Shown here in pieces: positions 48,738-57,264 of a stretch of 64,000 nt of DNA (position 1 is the first letter of the stretch; the number at the start of each line of letters is the position of its first letter). The stretch is from Polyangiaceae bacterium. Its GTDB lineage: Bacteria > Myxococcota_A > Polyangia > Polyangiales > Polyangiaceae. The translations under genes were made by a program, and so were the position numbers. The notes under the pieces were generated by a model. It saw only the letters and a list, made by a program, of their open reading frames with translations, was not told the DNA's origin and did no database searches. The stretch is from NCBI GenBank assembly GCA_015075635.1, contig JABTUA010000002.1, positions 1,426,001 through 1,490,000 of the forward strand. Reading direction: 5' to 3'.

Positions 48738-49624
48738 CGCGCAGCCCTCCGGCGCTCGTGCGCTCGCCCACCTGCGATCGCTCTGGCTCGCCGCCTGCTA
48801 CGCCGCGGCGGCCCAGGGCGTGTCGGTGAGCGGTGAGCATGCTCGTCGAGGGCGAGCTCGGGCGGCATGTCGTCGCCGAGCTCGGGGTCGAGGCTCCGCC
48901 CGTGCGCTCGGAGGATCTTCTCGACTCGCGCCGCCGTGCGCGCCGCGACCTCGGCGATGTCGGCGTGTGTGGGTGTGTCGAGCACGCGGAACTCGAGCGG
49001 CGCCTGCGGGTCGTCGCCTTCGTGCACGTAGACGCCGTCGAGCACCAGCGAGTGGAAGTGGACGTTCAGGCGCAGCGCGCTGTCCGTCCTCTGCACCGCC
49101 ACCACGCCGCCCGTGTGCGCGTCTGCGACGCTCGCCAGCTCAAGCTCGCGCTTCGCTCGCCAGCGCAGCGAGCGGTCCACCTCCGCCATGAACGCGCTCA
49201 CCACCTCGGCGCAGAGCTTCCGGTCGTAGCCGAGCAGGGCGCGCAGTCCCCAGGGCAACGAGCAGATCCAGTGGCGGATGGGCACGCGGGGCAGAACACG
49301 CTCCTCGAGGTGCACCGCCGTGTCGGCCATGCGGCGCCCCACGCAGGACGGACAGAATCCGCGCTTCTTGCACGAAAACGCCACGAGCTCCGAGTACCCG
49401 CATTCACGGCAGACAAGATGCAGACAGCCGTGCTCGAGTCGCCCGCAGCGAAGGTATTCCTCGAACTCCTTCACCACGAAGCGCGGCAGTCCGCCGTGCT
49501 CCTCCGCGCGCTCGAGGAACGCCGGCCAGTGCTCCGCCACCGTCTGGTAGAGCACGGTGCTCTCCGGCCGGTGGCGAAGACGCGAGCGCTCGGGCTGTGC
49601 GAGCGCATGTGCAGGGTGGCCCAC
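48677..49624 (-). pseudogene. Truncated IS91-family (HUH/Y2) transposase
   Basis: The frame encodes a zinc-binding region (CRECGYSELVAFSCKKRGFC and CPSC) and the HUH nuclease motif LNVHFHSLVLDGVYV. IS91-type elements move by rolling-circle transposition. Homology stops near ELALDEH; the expected Tyr-containing C-terminal region is absent, and the frame then runs antisense into the radical SAM gene, ending at 48677. So this is a broken remnant. Reading the other strand at about 48770-48849 gives LAACYAAAAQGVSVSGEHA, which resembles the missing part of such transposases and suggests a small inversion at the palindrome GAGCATGCTC (48835-48844). Starts at ATG 49624. Confidence 0.78.
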
Positions 49625-50009
49625 GCCACGGCCGCCTCAGCGAGCGGCGTGCCAGCCAGGTGAGCCCAAAACCCCGCTGTTTCGCCAGCTCGCAAGGTGG
49701 CGAAGTGGCGAAGTCAGGTGGCGACCGCCACCTCACCCTCGCTGCCGAGCGCCGCGGCCGCGGGGCAGGCAGGAGCAAGCGGCGCGAAAGGTCACGACGC
49801 CGTCATCGAAGCGAGCGGACACCAACGCCGCGCAACGCTCGCTGTCTCCTTGCGACAGTCCCACAGCTCCGGTGCGACGTGTCTCCCCCACGCGCAGCGC
49901 GCGCCACCAGCAAGGCGCCGGTGGTCTTGGCACGACGTCAACCGGCGCGCGCTGCCGCGTAAGGGGGAGACCGGCGCCGCGAAGCGGCGACGAGTGGGGG
50001 CAGCACCAT
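49625..50009. other. Non-coding tail of the IS91-type remnant
   Basis: A 385-bp stretch between the transposase start and the second copy of the repeat. It contains a large hairpin (49881-49971) and a small perfect one, CGCCGC-GAA-GCGGCG (49975-49989). I see no supported gene; the open frames here are chance. It is probably one end of the mobile element. Confidence 0.5.
49881..49971. repeat. Long imperfect inverted repeat
   Basis: GTCTCCCCCACGCGCAGCGC (starting 49881) pairs with a right arm at about 49944-49971 (ending CGTAAGGGGGAGAC), with small bulges. The inner loop contains a second short stem, CCACC with GGTGG. Such strong hairpins often mark the termini of rolling-circle elements. Confidence 0.6.
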
Positions 50010-50083
50010 TGTGGAAGGAGTTCTACCGCTCGCGCCAGGAGCTCCGGAGCCTGGGGCGGGAAGAGCGCACGATCCAGTTCTGA
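50010..50083 (+). pseudogene. 74-bp direct repeat, copy 2: orphan 3' end of a radical SAM gene
   Basis: This sequence encodes the same last 23 residues and stop (WKEFYRSRQELRSLGREERT and on) as the radical SAM gene, with only three synonymous differences. It has no attached gene body: upstream is transposon-like sequence. It is either the fossil tail of a second radical SAM gene or a duplicated target. Confidence 0.75.
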
Positions 50084-50084
50084 G

Positions 50085-50603
50085 CTAGTTCTCCCGCACG
50101 TACACCGACTGCACCACGCCGCTCGGGTGCGCTTCGCTCGACTCGAGCTTCCACTTGCGCGCCGGCACGCCGTCCAGAAACAGCGACGGCCCCGTGCCGA
50201 GCACCAGCGGGATGACCGCGAGCTCCATGCGATCGACCAGGTCGGCGTCCAGAAAGAGCTTGACCACACCGCCCCCGCCGCACAGGTAGACGTGCTCGCG
50301 CTGGCCGCGCTCGCGCCAGACCTCGGCGTCGAACGTCGCGAAGGTCTCGTTCTTGACCGGGACGAGATCGGTGCGGCGCGTGATCACGACGCACTCGCGG
50401 TCCGAGTAAGGCCACGGATCGAAGCCCTTGCACACCTGCCAGGTGCCGCTCCCCATCACCGTCACGTCCACGGTCCCGTAGAACGCGGTGTAGCCGTAGT
50501 CGCCGCCGCGGCCGCCGCTGCCGGCCAGCTCCAGCCACGAGAGGTCGTCGTTCTCGCCGGCCACTCGGCCGTCGATGGAGGTGGCGATGTAGAGCGTGAT
50601 CAT
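50085..50603 (-). CDS. RibD/DHFR-fold reductase family protein
   Basis: A 172-residue protein of the RibD C-terminal/dihydrofolate-reductase superfamily. The N-terminal MITLYIATSIDGRVAGE strand and loop, VMGSGTWQV near the cofactor site, and LCGGGGVVKLFLDADLVDRM plus VIPLVLGTGPSLF match the pattern. It would reduce a pterin or similar substrate using NADPH, but the family is broad. Start ATG 50603 is preferred because it gives the usual N-terminus; longer frames upstream are not supported. The stop is one base from the repeat copy. Confidence 0.85.
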   Translation of the reverse strand: MITLYIATSIDGRVAGENDDLSWLELAGSGGRGGDYGYTAFYGTVDVTVMGSGTWQVCKGFDPWPYSDRECVVITRRTDLVPVKNETFATFDAEVWRERGQREHVYLCGGGGVVKLFLDADLVDRMELAVIPLVLGTGPSLFLDGVPARKWKLESSEAHPSGVVQSVYVREN

Positions 50604-50631
50604 CGGGGCGCATTGTATGATGCCCCCGCCC

Positions 50632-53049
50632 ATGGCGGATCCCGGGCTCTCGAAGCCGAAGCTCGCGCTCGGCGTCCTGCTCTGGCTGGCGTCCCTCGCC
50701 GCAGCGACCCTGCCGGCGATCGTGGTGAGCCTGCTCGACACGCCAGGAGGGCCCCTCGCCACGCACACCGTTGCCTTTGGCGTGCTGACCGTCGTCGCCG
50801 GCGTCGGGCAACTCTGGTCGGGCGTGCTCGCGCTCCGGGGACGGCGCTTACCAGGGGTTCTGCTGTGGGGACCCGCGCTCCTGCCGTGGGCGTACGTGAG
50901 CGCGCTAGCGGCCTGGCACTCCCGGGTCGTCATCCCGACCACCAACGTCGCGACCTTGCTCTCGCGTGGCGCCTACGCGAGCGGCGGGCTGCTCTTCGGC
51001 GTGACCGTGGTCGCGGGCCTGGCGCTCTCGCGGGAGCCGCCGGGCGCAGCGCGCACGCCCGCACGCGTGAGCCTCGCGCTCGGCCTCGGGGTCGTCGTCG
51101 GGAGCGCACCTGCGGTCGAGCTGGTGTGGCGCCTGCTGTCGCGCTTCTCGATCCGCGAGCACGACTCCTTCGTGTTTTTCCTGCCGGCCTGGCTGATCAC
51201 GGCCATCCTGGTGCTGTCCCTGCGGCGGCGCGCTGCGCAGGCTGCGCCGGGCGCCGCTGGGCTGGTGTCTGCGTTTCTGCTCGCACTCTGGGCCCCGCTC
51301 CTGTGGGGGTTCGCGTCTTGTCTGGGTGCGCTCGGAGACACGAGCTACGCCCTGGAACCGTATGGCACACCGCTGCCGGAGGTGATCGGCGCGCTGCGCG
51401 CGCGGTGCGTCGCGCTCCTTTGTCACACATTCGCGGCCGCGCTGTTCTTCGCTGTTGCGTTCGGCGCGCTGCCCGCGCCGCGGTCCAGGTGGCTCGGCAA
51501 GAGCGCCGTGTCGCGCGCGAGCTTCGGCCTCGTGCTCGCGCTGCTTTCGCTCGCGAGCGGGGCCTTCGCACGGGGCTTGAACAGCCGTCTGGCCATGAGC
51601 CCTCATTTCAAGGGACTCCCCCACTCGCCGACGCCCATCGGCATGGCCCTCTCGCGCACGCCGCCGCCGACCCTGTCCCTCGAGAAGGAAGCGCCTGCTG
51701 CGCCGCAATATCCCTACGCCTTTCCGCTCGAGCCCGAGAACGTGCGGCCGACGGTGCCCACGGACGCCGACCGCCTCATGGCGGAGGCACGCGAGCCGCC
51801 CCCGGAGGTCCCCGAGCTGCCGCAAAAACTCCCCGAGCCGCTGCCGCGCTTCGATCGCGAGTGCCAGGCGGGCAACGGTCAGAGCTGCGCGAGCCTCGCC
51901 TGGCTCGTGAGTGAAGTGAGCCTCACCCGCGCGCCGCTGGTCTTGGCGGCCTCGCTGCTCGACCGCGGCTGCCGCGCGGGCTCGCACACGGCCTGCGGGC
52001 GTCTGGGCGTCGCGCTGCTTCGGAGCTGGGGCGTCCTCGAAGACACGGCGCGGGGCCTCGGCCTGCTCGAGACGGCATGCGCCGAGGGGAGCTTCGATGC
52101 TTGCGGCCGGCTCGGCACCGAGCTCGCGTGGGGCAAGTACGTGGCCCCTGACTGGGAGCGCGGCCGGCGCTTGCTGAACCAGGCGTGCAGCGAGCGGGTC
52201 TGGCACGCCTGCGCGGTGCTCGCGCGAACGACTCCGTCGCACTTCCTGTCGGAGCTCGAGCGCGGCACGCTCGACCGGAAGTCGAACCAGGCTGCCGCGA
52301 GCGCCTGCGCGGCGGGCGACGTGGAGAGCTGCGCCTTCCTCGACTACCGAACCCCCGGGAACATCCCGGGAGGCGTCTCGGTGTACGACCTCGCCAGGCG
52401 GAGGTGGGCGGGCTGGCCCGAGTGCCAGAAGGAGCTGCCGCTCACCTGTGAGCTCGCGCGCATGAGCGAGCGGATGAATGCTTCGCCGCTCTCGACGGCG
52501 TGTCGTACCGGCTCCCTGGTTGCCTGCACCACCTGGGTCCAGGAGAGCAAGCCCGGCACGGCCGAGCGCAGGCGACGCGCGAGCGCGGCTTGCGAGCTGG
52601 GGCACCCCCTGCATTGCGCCGAGCTCGCCAGCCCAACCACGCCCGAGGGCGTGCGGACGCTGGAGACTGCCTGCCCCAGCGTCGCCCTCAGCCTCGAGCG
52701 AAGCGAGCTCGATCTGACTGCCTGCGAGGGCGCGGCCCGCGCGTACCACGAGGGCAAGCTGGTGCCGAAGAGCATCGGGCGCGCGCTCGAGCTGTACCGC
52801 AGGGGGTGCTGGGACGCCCCGCGCTACCCGAACCACGCGGCCTGCGTGGCCATGGCCGACATCTTCATGAACGGCGACGGGGTGACGCGCGACCTCGGGC
52901 GCGCGCTGCAGATCCTGGCGTCGGACTGCGCGGTGGACGGCAGGAAGAGCTGCGCGCGAGTGGCCGAGCACCTGGAGCGCACGGCACCGGACGACGAGAG
53001 CGAGGAGCGGAAGAAGTGGCGCGGATACTACCGGAGGCGAGCGGAATGA
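50632..53049 (+). CDS. Membrane protein with a Cys-rich Sel1-like domain
   Basis: An 805-residue protein. The first 320 residues contain about seven hydrophobic segments, from LALGVLLWLASLAAATLPA onwards. A Pro-rich linker leads to a 400-residue C-terminal region with repeated Cys/Gly units such as DRGCRAGSHTACGRLGVALL and LLETACAEGSFDACGRLGTE, a Sel1/TPR-like solenoid with paired Cys. ATG 50632 is preferred over 50617. Its end overlaps the next small gene (ATGA), so the two are coupled. Function unknown; an envelope scaffold is plausible. Confidence 0.75.
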   Translation: MADPGLSKPKLALGVLLWLASLAAATLPAIVVSLLDTPGGPLATHTVAFGVLTVVAGVGQLWSGVLALRGRRLPGVLLWGPALLPWAYVSALAAWHSRVVIPTTNVATLLSRGAYASGGLLFGVTVVAGLALSREPPGAARTPARVSLALGLGVVVGSAPAVELVWRLLSRFSIREHDSFVFFLPAWLITAILVLSLRRRAAQAAPGAAGLVSAFLLALWAPLLWGFASCLGALGDTSYALEPYGTPLPEVIGALRARCVALLCHTFAAALFFAVAFGALPAPRSRWLGKSAVSRASFGLVLALLSLASGAFARGLNSRLAMSPHFKGLPHSPTPIGMALSRTPPPTLSLEKEAPAAPQYPYAFPLEPENVRPTVPTDADRLMAEAREPPPEVPELPQKLPEPLPRFDRECQAGNGQSCASLAWLVSEVSLTRAPLVLAASLLDRGCRAGSHTACGRLGVALLRSWGVLEDTARGLGLLETACAEGSFDACGRLGTELAWGKYVAPDWERGRRLLNQACSERVWHACAVLARTTPSHFLSELERGTLDRKSNQAAASACAAGDVESCAFLDYRTPGNIPGGVSVYDLARRRWAGWPECQKELPLTCELARMSERMNASPLSTACRTGSLVACTTWVQESKPGTAERRRRASAACELGHPLHCAELASPTTPEGVRTLETACPSVALSLERSELDLTACEGAARAYHEGKLVPKSIGRALELYRRGCWDAPRYPNHAACVAMADIFMNGDGVTRDLGRALQILASDCAVDGRKSCARVAEHLERTAPDDESEERKKWRGYYRRRAE

Positions 53050-53402
53050 GAGCTCGCGTGGTGATCGGGCTCGTGCTCTGCACGGGGTTCGCGCGGGCCG
53101 ACATCGGGCCTCCGCCCCGGAACGACTGCGCCTTGCTCGCGCCCGGTACGCCCTGCTGGGCGGAGGGCAAGCGAGCGGGGGCGTGCGTGGTGGCGTTCGA
53201 CGGCGGCCCCATCGTGTGCGCAGCAGGAGTCGCGCCGACGCGCGCCATCGCCAGCGCGAAGCCCGTGGCGTCGGCTCCGGCGCCACCGGCAACCGAAACC
53301 CGCAGCGGCTGTTCGCTCCGGGGACTCGCTCGTGGCGCGACGCTCCCGTGGCTCGTCGCGCTGCTCGCGCTCACCCTGGCGCGACGGCGGGCACGCGGAT
53401 AG
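53046..53402 (+). CDS. Small secreted protein with MYXO-CTERM-like signal
   Basis: A 118-residue secreted protein: signal peptide MRARVVIGLVLCTGFARA, a short Cys-containing domain, an Ala/Pro/Ser linker and a C-terminal signal: GCSLRG, a hydrophobic helix (LPWLVALLALTLA) and RRRARG. This Gly-Cys, hydrophobic stretch, Arg-cluster layout matches the MYXO-CTERM sorting signal for surface anchoring in myxobacteria. Translationally coupled to the upstream Sel1-like gene by ATGA overlap, so the two probably work together. Strong taxonomic hint for this window. Confidence 0.82.
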   Translation: MRARVVIGLVLCTGFARADIGPPPRNDCALLAPGTPCWAEGKRAGACVVAFDGGPIVCAAGVAPTRAIASAKPVASAPAPPATETRSGCSLRGLARGATLPWLVALLALTLARRRARG

Positions 53403-53502
53403 ACGCCCGCCGACCTCGCACGGAGTCAGCTTCGAGGAGGTTGGGGATGGGGTGCTGGGCTCGCGGCTTTCGGCCGCGCTTGGGCAGCGGGCGAATCTTT
53501 CT

Positions 53503-53907
53503 TCAGAACTTTGCGCGGAGGTGCAGACCGTATTGGCCGTCGACGCGGGCGCGCACCACGATCGGGGTGCTCGCCTGCTCGCCTCCGAGAGAATTGGTGG
53601 TCGGGATCACGCGGACCGAGACCTGCTCGGTCGCCTGAATGTCCTTGGCGATGGCGATGCCGCCGAGCAGCGCCTTGTAACCGCAACCGTTCTGGTTGCA
53701 GTCCGGACGGTTGCGCTTGGGCTTCTTGCGCGGCGGCCCCTGGTCCTGGTCAGCGCCGACCTGCGCCAGCACACTCGCCGGCACGCGCAGGCCCGCGGGC
53801 AGCTCGGCCTTCGGGGCCAAGTCGAAGCGGCGCGGGGTCTCCTCCGCGAGAGCGGGGCTGCTCACCGCGAGAACCAAAAACGCTGCGGCTAGGCGAAGAT
53901 GGGCCAC
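53503..53907 (-). CDS. Small exported protein, unknown function
   Basis: A 134-residue protein with a signal peptide (HLRLAAAFLVLAVSSPALAEE) starting from the GTG at 53907. The mature part has a basic patch (RKKPKRNRPDCNQNGCG, two Cys) and strands (QVSVRVIPTTNSLGGEQAST) ending in GLHLRAKF. The terminal Phe could hint at outer-membrane insertion but the length is short for a barrel. A frame extending to 54018 lacks a sensible leader. Function unknown. Confidence 0.62.
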   Translation of the reverse strand: MAHLRLAAAFLVLAVSSPALAEETPRRFDLAPKAELPAGLRVPASVLAQVGADQDQGPPRKKPKRNRPDCNQNGCGYKALLGGIAIAKDIQATEQVSVRVIPTTNSLGGEQASTPIVVRARVDGQYGLHLRAKF

Positions 53908-54086
53908 TTCTACGAAACAGAATGCCCGGCCGCAAACCGCCGGGCAAGGATCCCGGCGAGCGCTCGCAAAATTGAGTGCGCCCCGCGCCGACCTCGAAGC
54001 ACTCGAGAGCACTCCCACGTACTCGGTCGGGACATGTAGGCGAGCCGGCGCAAGGGCGGAAATACGGGCGTATCGTCCATGGCGCC

Positions 54087-54848
54087 ATGGTTGCGGCCCC
54101 CCACCTGCTCCACTTCCGCGTCTCCCACTACAACGAGAAGGTGCGCTGGGCCCTCGACCTGAAGGGCGTCGCGCACACGCGCGAGGCGCTGGTACCGGGG
54201 CTGCACATCCCGCGCGTGCGCTTCCTGACCGGACAGAACAAGGTACCTGTGCTGATCCTGGACGGCGAGGCGCTCGCCGGCTCCGCCCAGATCATCGACG
54301 AGCTCGAGCGACGCTGGCCAGAGCCGGTGCTCTACCCGAGCGACGCGAAGCTCCGCGAGCGCGCGCTCGCGCTTCAGTCTCACTTCGACGACGAGGTCGC
54401 GCCGGATCTGCGCAAGCTGTTCTGGTCCTGCTACTTCGATCGTCCGGCGGACTGCGCGCGCATGGCGACGGACGGCTTCGGCGGCGCGCTGCGCGTGCTC
54501 TGGCGCGGAATGTACCCGGTGTTCAAGCCGGCGTTCCGGCGCAACATGCGCGCCGACCGCGCGAGCGTGGAGCGCGCACGAGCGAGGCTTGGTGAGCACT
54601 TCGATCGGCTGGAGCAGGAGATCGGCCAGAGCAGCTACCTGGTGGGCGATGTGTTCAGCGTCGCGGATCTGACCGCCGCGGCGGTGTTCACCGCCATCAT
54701 CCGACCAAAGGGTTTCCCGTACCCGCTCCCCGAGCCCTGGCCCAAAGAGCTCTCGGAGATGAAGGCGAGCATCGCGGGCCGCTCGGGCTGCAAGTGGGTC
54801 GAGGAGATCTACGCGAAGCACCGCGGCCAGTCTGCGGAGATCCTGTGA
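54087..54848 (+). CDS. Glutathione S-transferase-like protein
   Basis: A 253-residue GST-fold protein. The thioredoxin-like N-domain begins HLLHFRVSHYNEKVRWALDL and has VPVLILDGEALAGSAQIIDE with the conserved cis-Pro and Ser; the helical C-domain contains SYLVGDVFSVADLTAAAVFT. The first motif has Ser in place of the more usual catalytic Tyr/Cys, which is found in several bacterial classes. Cytoplasmic. It probably uses glutathione or a related thiol on an electrophile; the substrate is unknown. ATG 54087 is the first start after the divergent gene. Confidence 0.85.
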   Translation: MVAAPHLLHFRVSHYNEKVRWALDLKGVAHTREALVPGLHIPRVRFLTGQNKVPVLILDGEALAGSAQIIDELERRWPEPVLYPSDAKLRERALALQSHFDDEVAPDLRKLFWSCYFDRPADCARMATDGFGGALRVLWRGMYPVFKPAFRRNMRADRASVERARARLGEHFDRLEQEIGQSSYLVGDVFSVADLTAAAVFTAIIRPKGFPYPLPEPWPKELSEMKASIAGRSGCKWVEEIYAKHRGQSAEIL

Positions 54849-54903
54849 GCACGTGCGCCGCAGGTGCGCGGAGATTTTCGGCAACTAGAGCGCGCCGTGA
54901 CCG

Positions 54904-55218
54904 ATGGGGCTGAGCATGGCAAACTCCGACCAGCCCGAGATGCACAAGCGACTGAAGCGAGTCGAGACCGACGTGGGTGAGATCAAAGGCGCCTTGGTGC
55001 ACATCAGCCACATCCTGGTGGACCACGGCGACCGGCTCGACAACGTGACGAATCGGCTCGACACCCTGACCGAGCGGGTGGACTCGTTTCAAGAGGCGGT
55101 CACGCAGCGCCTCGATCGTCTGATCGACGTCACGCTCCGCGCACGCACTGCCGACACCGAGCGCTTCGCCGACGTGGAGCGGCGCCTGGCCCGGCTGGAA
55201 GAGCGCGTCGGGATCTGA
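54904..55218 (+). CDS. Small coiled-coil protein
   Basis: A 104-residue almost wholly helical protein with heptad repeats (KRVETDVGEIKGALVHISHI, RLDNVTNRLDTLTERVDSFQ). No signal peptide. The true start could be ATG 54904 or ATG 54916. Its stop codon and that of the convergent gene are adjacent, with no base between the coding regions (55218/55219). Function unknown. Confidence 0.7.
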   Translation: MGLSMANSDQPEMHKRLKRVETDVGEIKGALVHISHILVDHGDRLDNVTNRLDTLTERVDSFQEAVTQRLDRLIDVTLRARTADTERFADVERRLARLEERVGI

Positions 55219-55791
55219 TTACTTCGCGAGCTCGACCCAGGCCACGCCGCGCAGATCGCCCTCCGCGAAGCCGGTAGCTTGGTCCTTCGGGTAGCGCTCG
55301 CCGAGCTTCTGCTTGACCTCGGCGGGGATGCCCTCCGGGGCGCCGTGGCAGCTGACGCAGAGGGCCTGAGTCGGCAGGGGCTCGACCACGCCGAGCTTGT
55401 CGCCCAGATCGTACACTGCCGGCTTCACGTCCTTGGCCGGCTTGCCGGCGACCTCGCTCAGGTACGCCTTCACCCAGGGCCGCGGCGCGTTCTGCTCGTT
55501 GCGCAGCTTGTGGCTGGAGCGGCCAATCTCGACGCCGTTCTTGGCGGCGAGGTCGGCGGTGAGCTTGCCCGCCTCCGTGGCGCAGACCTCGATGCCGCTC
55601 GCGTGGCCGCCGCTCTTGATGGCCTCCTGGAGCCGGCCGCTCAGCGTCTTCTTCAGCTCGCCGATGGCGCCCTGGGCCTTGGTGACGCGGGCCTCGTGCT
55701 CCTTGGGTACTGGGTCGAGGCGCTTGGGGCCGCTCTGACAGCCGAGGACGAGAGGCAGAACCAGCGCGACCTGAGGGACACGGATCCACAT
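55219..55791 (-). CDS. c-type heme lipoprotein with Tll0287-like domain (DUF3365)
   Basis: A 190-residue lipoprotein (MWIRVPQVALVLPLVLGC, lipid Cys18). It matches the DUF3365/Tll0287-like layout: a helix with IEVCATEAGKL, a WVKAYLSEV stretch and heme-binding CVSCH followed by HGAPEGIPAEVKQK. Such proteins are single-heme sensors or electron carriers in the periplasm. The gene lies 36 bp from the stop of nadA (55828) on the same strand. Confidence 0.85.
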   Translation of the reverse strand: MWIRVPQVALVLPLVLGCQSGPKRLDPVPKEHEARVTKAQGAIGELKKTLSGRLQEAIKSGGHASGIEVCATEAGKLTADLAAKNGVEIGRSSHKLRNEQNAPRPWVKAYLSEVAGKPAKDVKPAVYDLGDKLGVVEPLPTQALCVSCHGAPEGIPAEVKQKLGERYPKDQATGFAEGDLRGVAWVELAK

Positions 55792-55827
55792 GACGAAAGG
55801 TTGGAGCCACCAGAGGCGCAGAGCGGT

Positions 55828-57264
55828 TCAACGCGGATGACGCGAGGTGACATCCGTCACCAGCGCGTCCGGCAGCCGCCCCAGCTTGCCGAATTCCCGC
55901 ATGTGCAGGATGGGCACGCCACCGAGCTCGGCCATGGTCTTACCCGCGATCTGGTCCGTGTAGTGCTTGGGCTCGAAGGCGGCGAGGTGCGCCTTCGGCT
56001 CCGCGTCCACCCGCCGCAGCACGCTGAGCAGGGCGTCGAGGCTGTTCATCTTCATGTACGGGCAGGTCGCGCAGCCACCCTCGGTGCTGCAGCCCTCGCC
56101 GCCGGACACCCCGGGCACGACGGCGAGATCGCTCTCCCCGGTCTGGGCGATGGCCTCGCTCGCGACCGGGAAGATGATCTCGACGTCCACCTTCGGGGCA
56201 GCTGCGAGCGTCTGGCGCACGCGCCGCACGATGCTGGTGATCATGCCAGCCTCGGTGCCGAGCACGAAGCGGAGGTGCGCCGGCGCCCCCGTCGCGGCAG
56301 CGGCGTCCACCTTCTTGCCGATGAAGGCCAGGATGTCCGAGGTGGAGCCGACCACGCCGGCGTCGCGACGCTGGGCGGAGAGCGCGACCGTGAACATCTC
56401 GCCGGGCACCTCCAGGTGCGCAGTGATGAAGGCGTGCTCGTACTCCTTGCGCACGCGCTCCGCCACCTCGGCACCGAACAGGTGGTGCACGATGCAGCTT
56501 CCCTGCTCGAAGTAGTGGAAGCGCGGCAAGAGCGCCGCAATGCTCTGCCGATCGTGCGCGGGGTGGAGCGCGCGGATTCGCTCCTCGGGCAGCTCGGACA
56601 GCGAGCCGAAGAGCTGGGCCAGGTTGTGGCCCATGTACGTGTCCGGACCGAACCAGACGTGGACGCCCGGGATCTGCGCGAAGGCCTGGAGCACCGTCTT
56701 GACGACGTTCGACGAGGTGCAGGTGATGGTCGGCACCAGCGACTGGGCGTACGCCTTCGTGCGCAGGCTGGTGTTGATGTAGACCACGTGGAGCGAGATC
56801 GGGGTCTGGCTGGCGCGAGTCAGATACGCGCCGTAGGCGGGCGCCTCGGCGTTCTCGGCCAGCGAGCAGCCGATGGCCTTGTCCGCCACGCGATACACCG
56901 GCACGTCGGCGAAGCCGCTGGCGTCCAGCATGGCGCGCACGTTCTCGCTCATGAAGTCCACGCCGAGCACGACGATGGTCTTGGCCCCGGCCCTGGCCAT
57001 CTCGACCGCGCGATCCGCCATCACCAGCGAGTCCGAAATGTGGATGAAGGGCCAGTCCGTGGCCGCGAGCACGCCCTGGAGCTCCGGGTCCATGTAGAAA
57101 TGCGCGACGATGCCCGCGTTCTTCTCGCGCAGGAGCGCGCCGAGCTCGGCGACCTCGGCCGGATCGGGATCCAGGTACGAGGCCTGCGCCTCGGCGAAGG
57201 CGCCCTGGGCGCTGATGCCGGAGGCGCGGATCAACAGCGACGGAAACGGCTCGCGGGCGGTCAT
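55828..57264 (-). CDS. nadA: Quinolinate synthase NadA
   Basis: A 478-residue [4Fe-4S] enzyme that condenses iminoaspartate and dihydroxyacetone phosphate to quinolinate for NAD. Cluster Cys are visible at 133 (IGCSLAENAE), 182 (ITCTSSNVVK) and in the C-terminal GGCATCPYMKMN. The N-terminal HFYMDPELQGVLAATDWPFI is characteristic. Longer than E. coli NadA (347), it belongs to the longer bacterial/plant type. Its ATG overlaps the stop of the upstream membrane transferase by one base (TGATG). No nadB or nadC is in the window. Confidence 0.95.
   Translation of the reverse strand: MTAREPFPSLLIRASGISAQGAFAEAQASYLDPDPAEVAELGALLREKNAGIVAHFYMDPELQGVLAATDWPFIHISDSLVMADRAVEMARAGAKTIVVLGVDFMSENVRAMLDASGFADVPVYRVADKAIGCSLAENAEAPAYGAYLTRASQTPISLHVVYINTSLRTKAYAQSLVPTITCTSSNVVKTVLQAFAQIPGVHVWFGPDTYMGHNLAQLFGSLSELPEERIRALHPAHDRQSIAALLPRFHYFEQGSCIVHHLFGAEVAERVRKEYEHAFITAHLEVPGEMFTVALSAQRRDAGVVGSTSDILAFIGKKVDAAAATGAPAHLRFVLGTEAGMITSIVRRVRQTLAAAPKVDVEIIFPVASEAIAQTGESDLAVVPGVSGGEGCSTEGGCATCPYMKMNSLDALLSVLRRVDAEPKAHLAAFEPKHYTDQIAGKTMAELGGVPILHMREFGKLGRLPDALVTDVTSRHPR

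Noticed and set aside
49697-50083. A 128-residue plus-strand frame ending in the radical SAM tail
   Set aside because: Only the last 23 residues have meaning; the rest is transposon-end sequence in chance frame.
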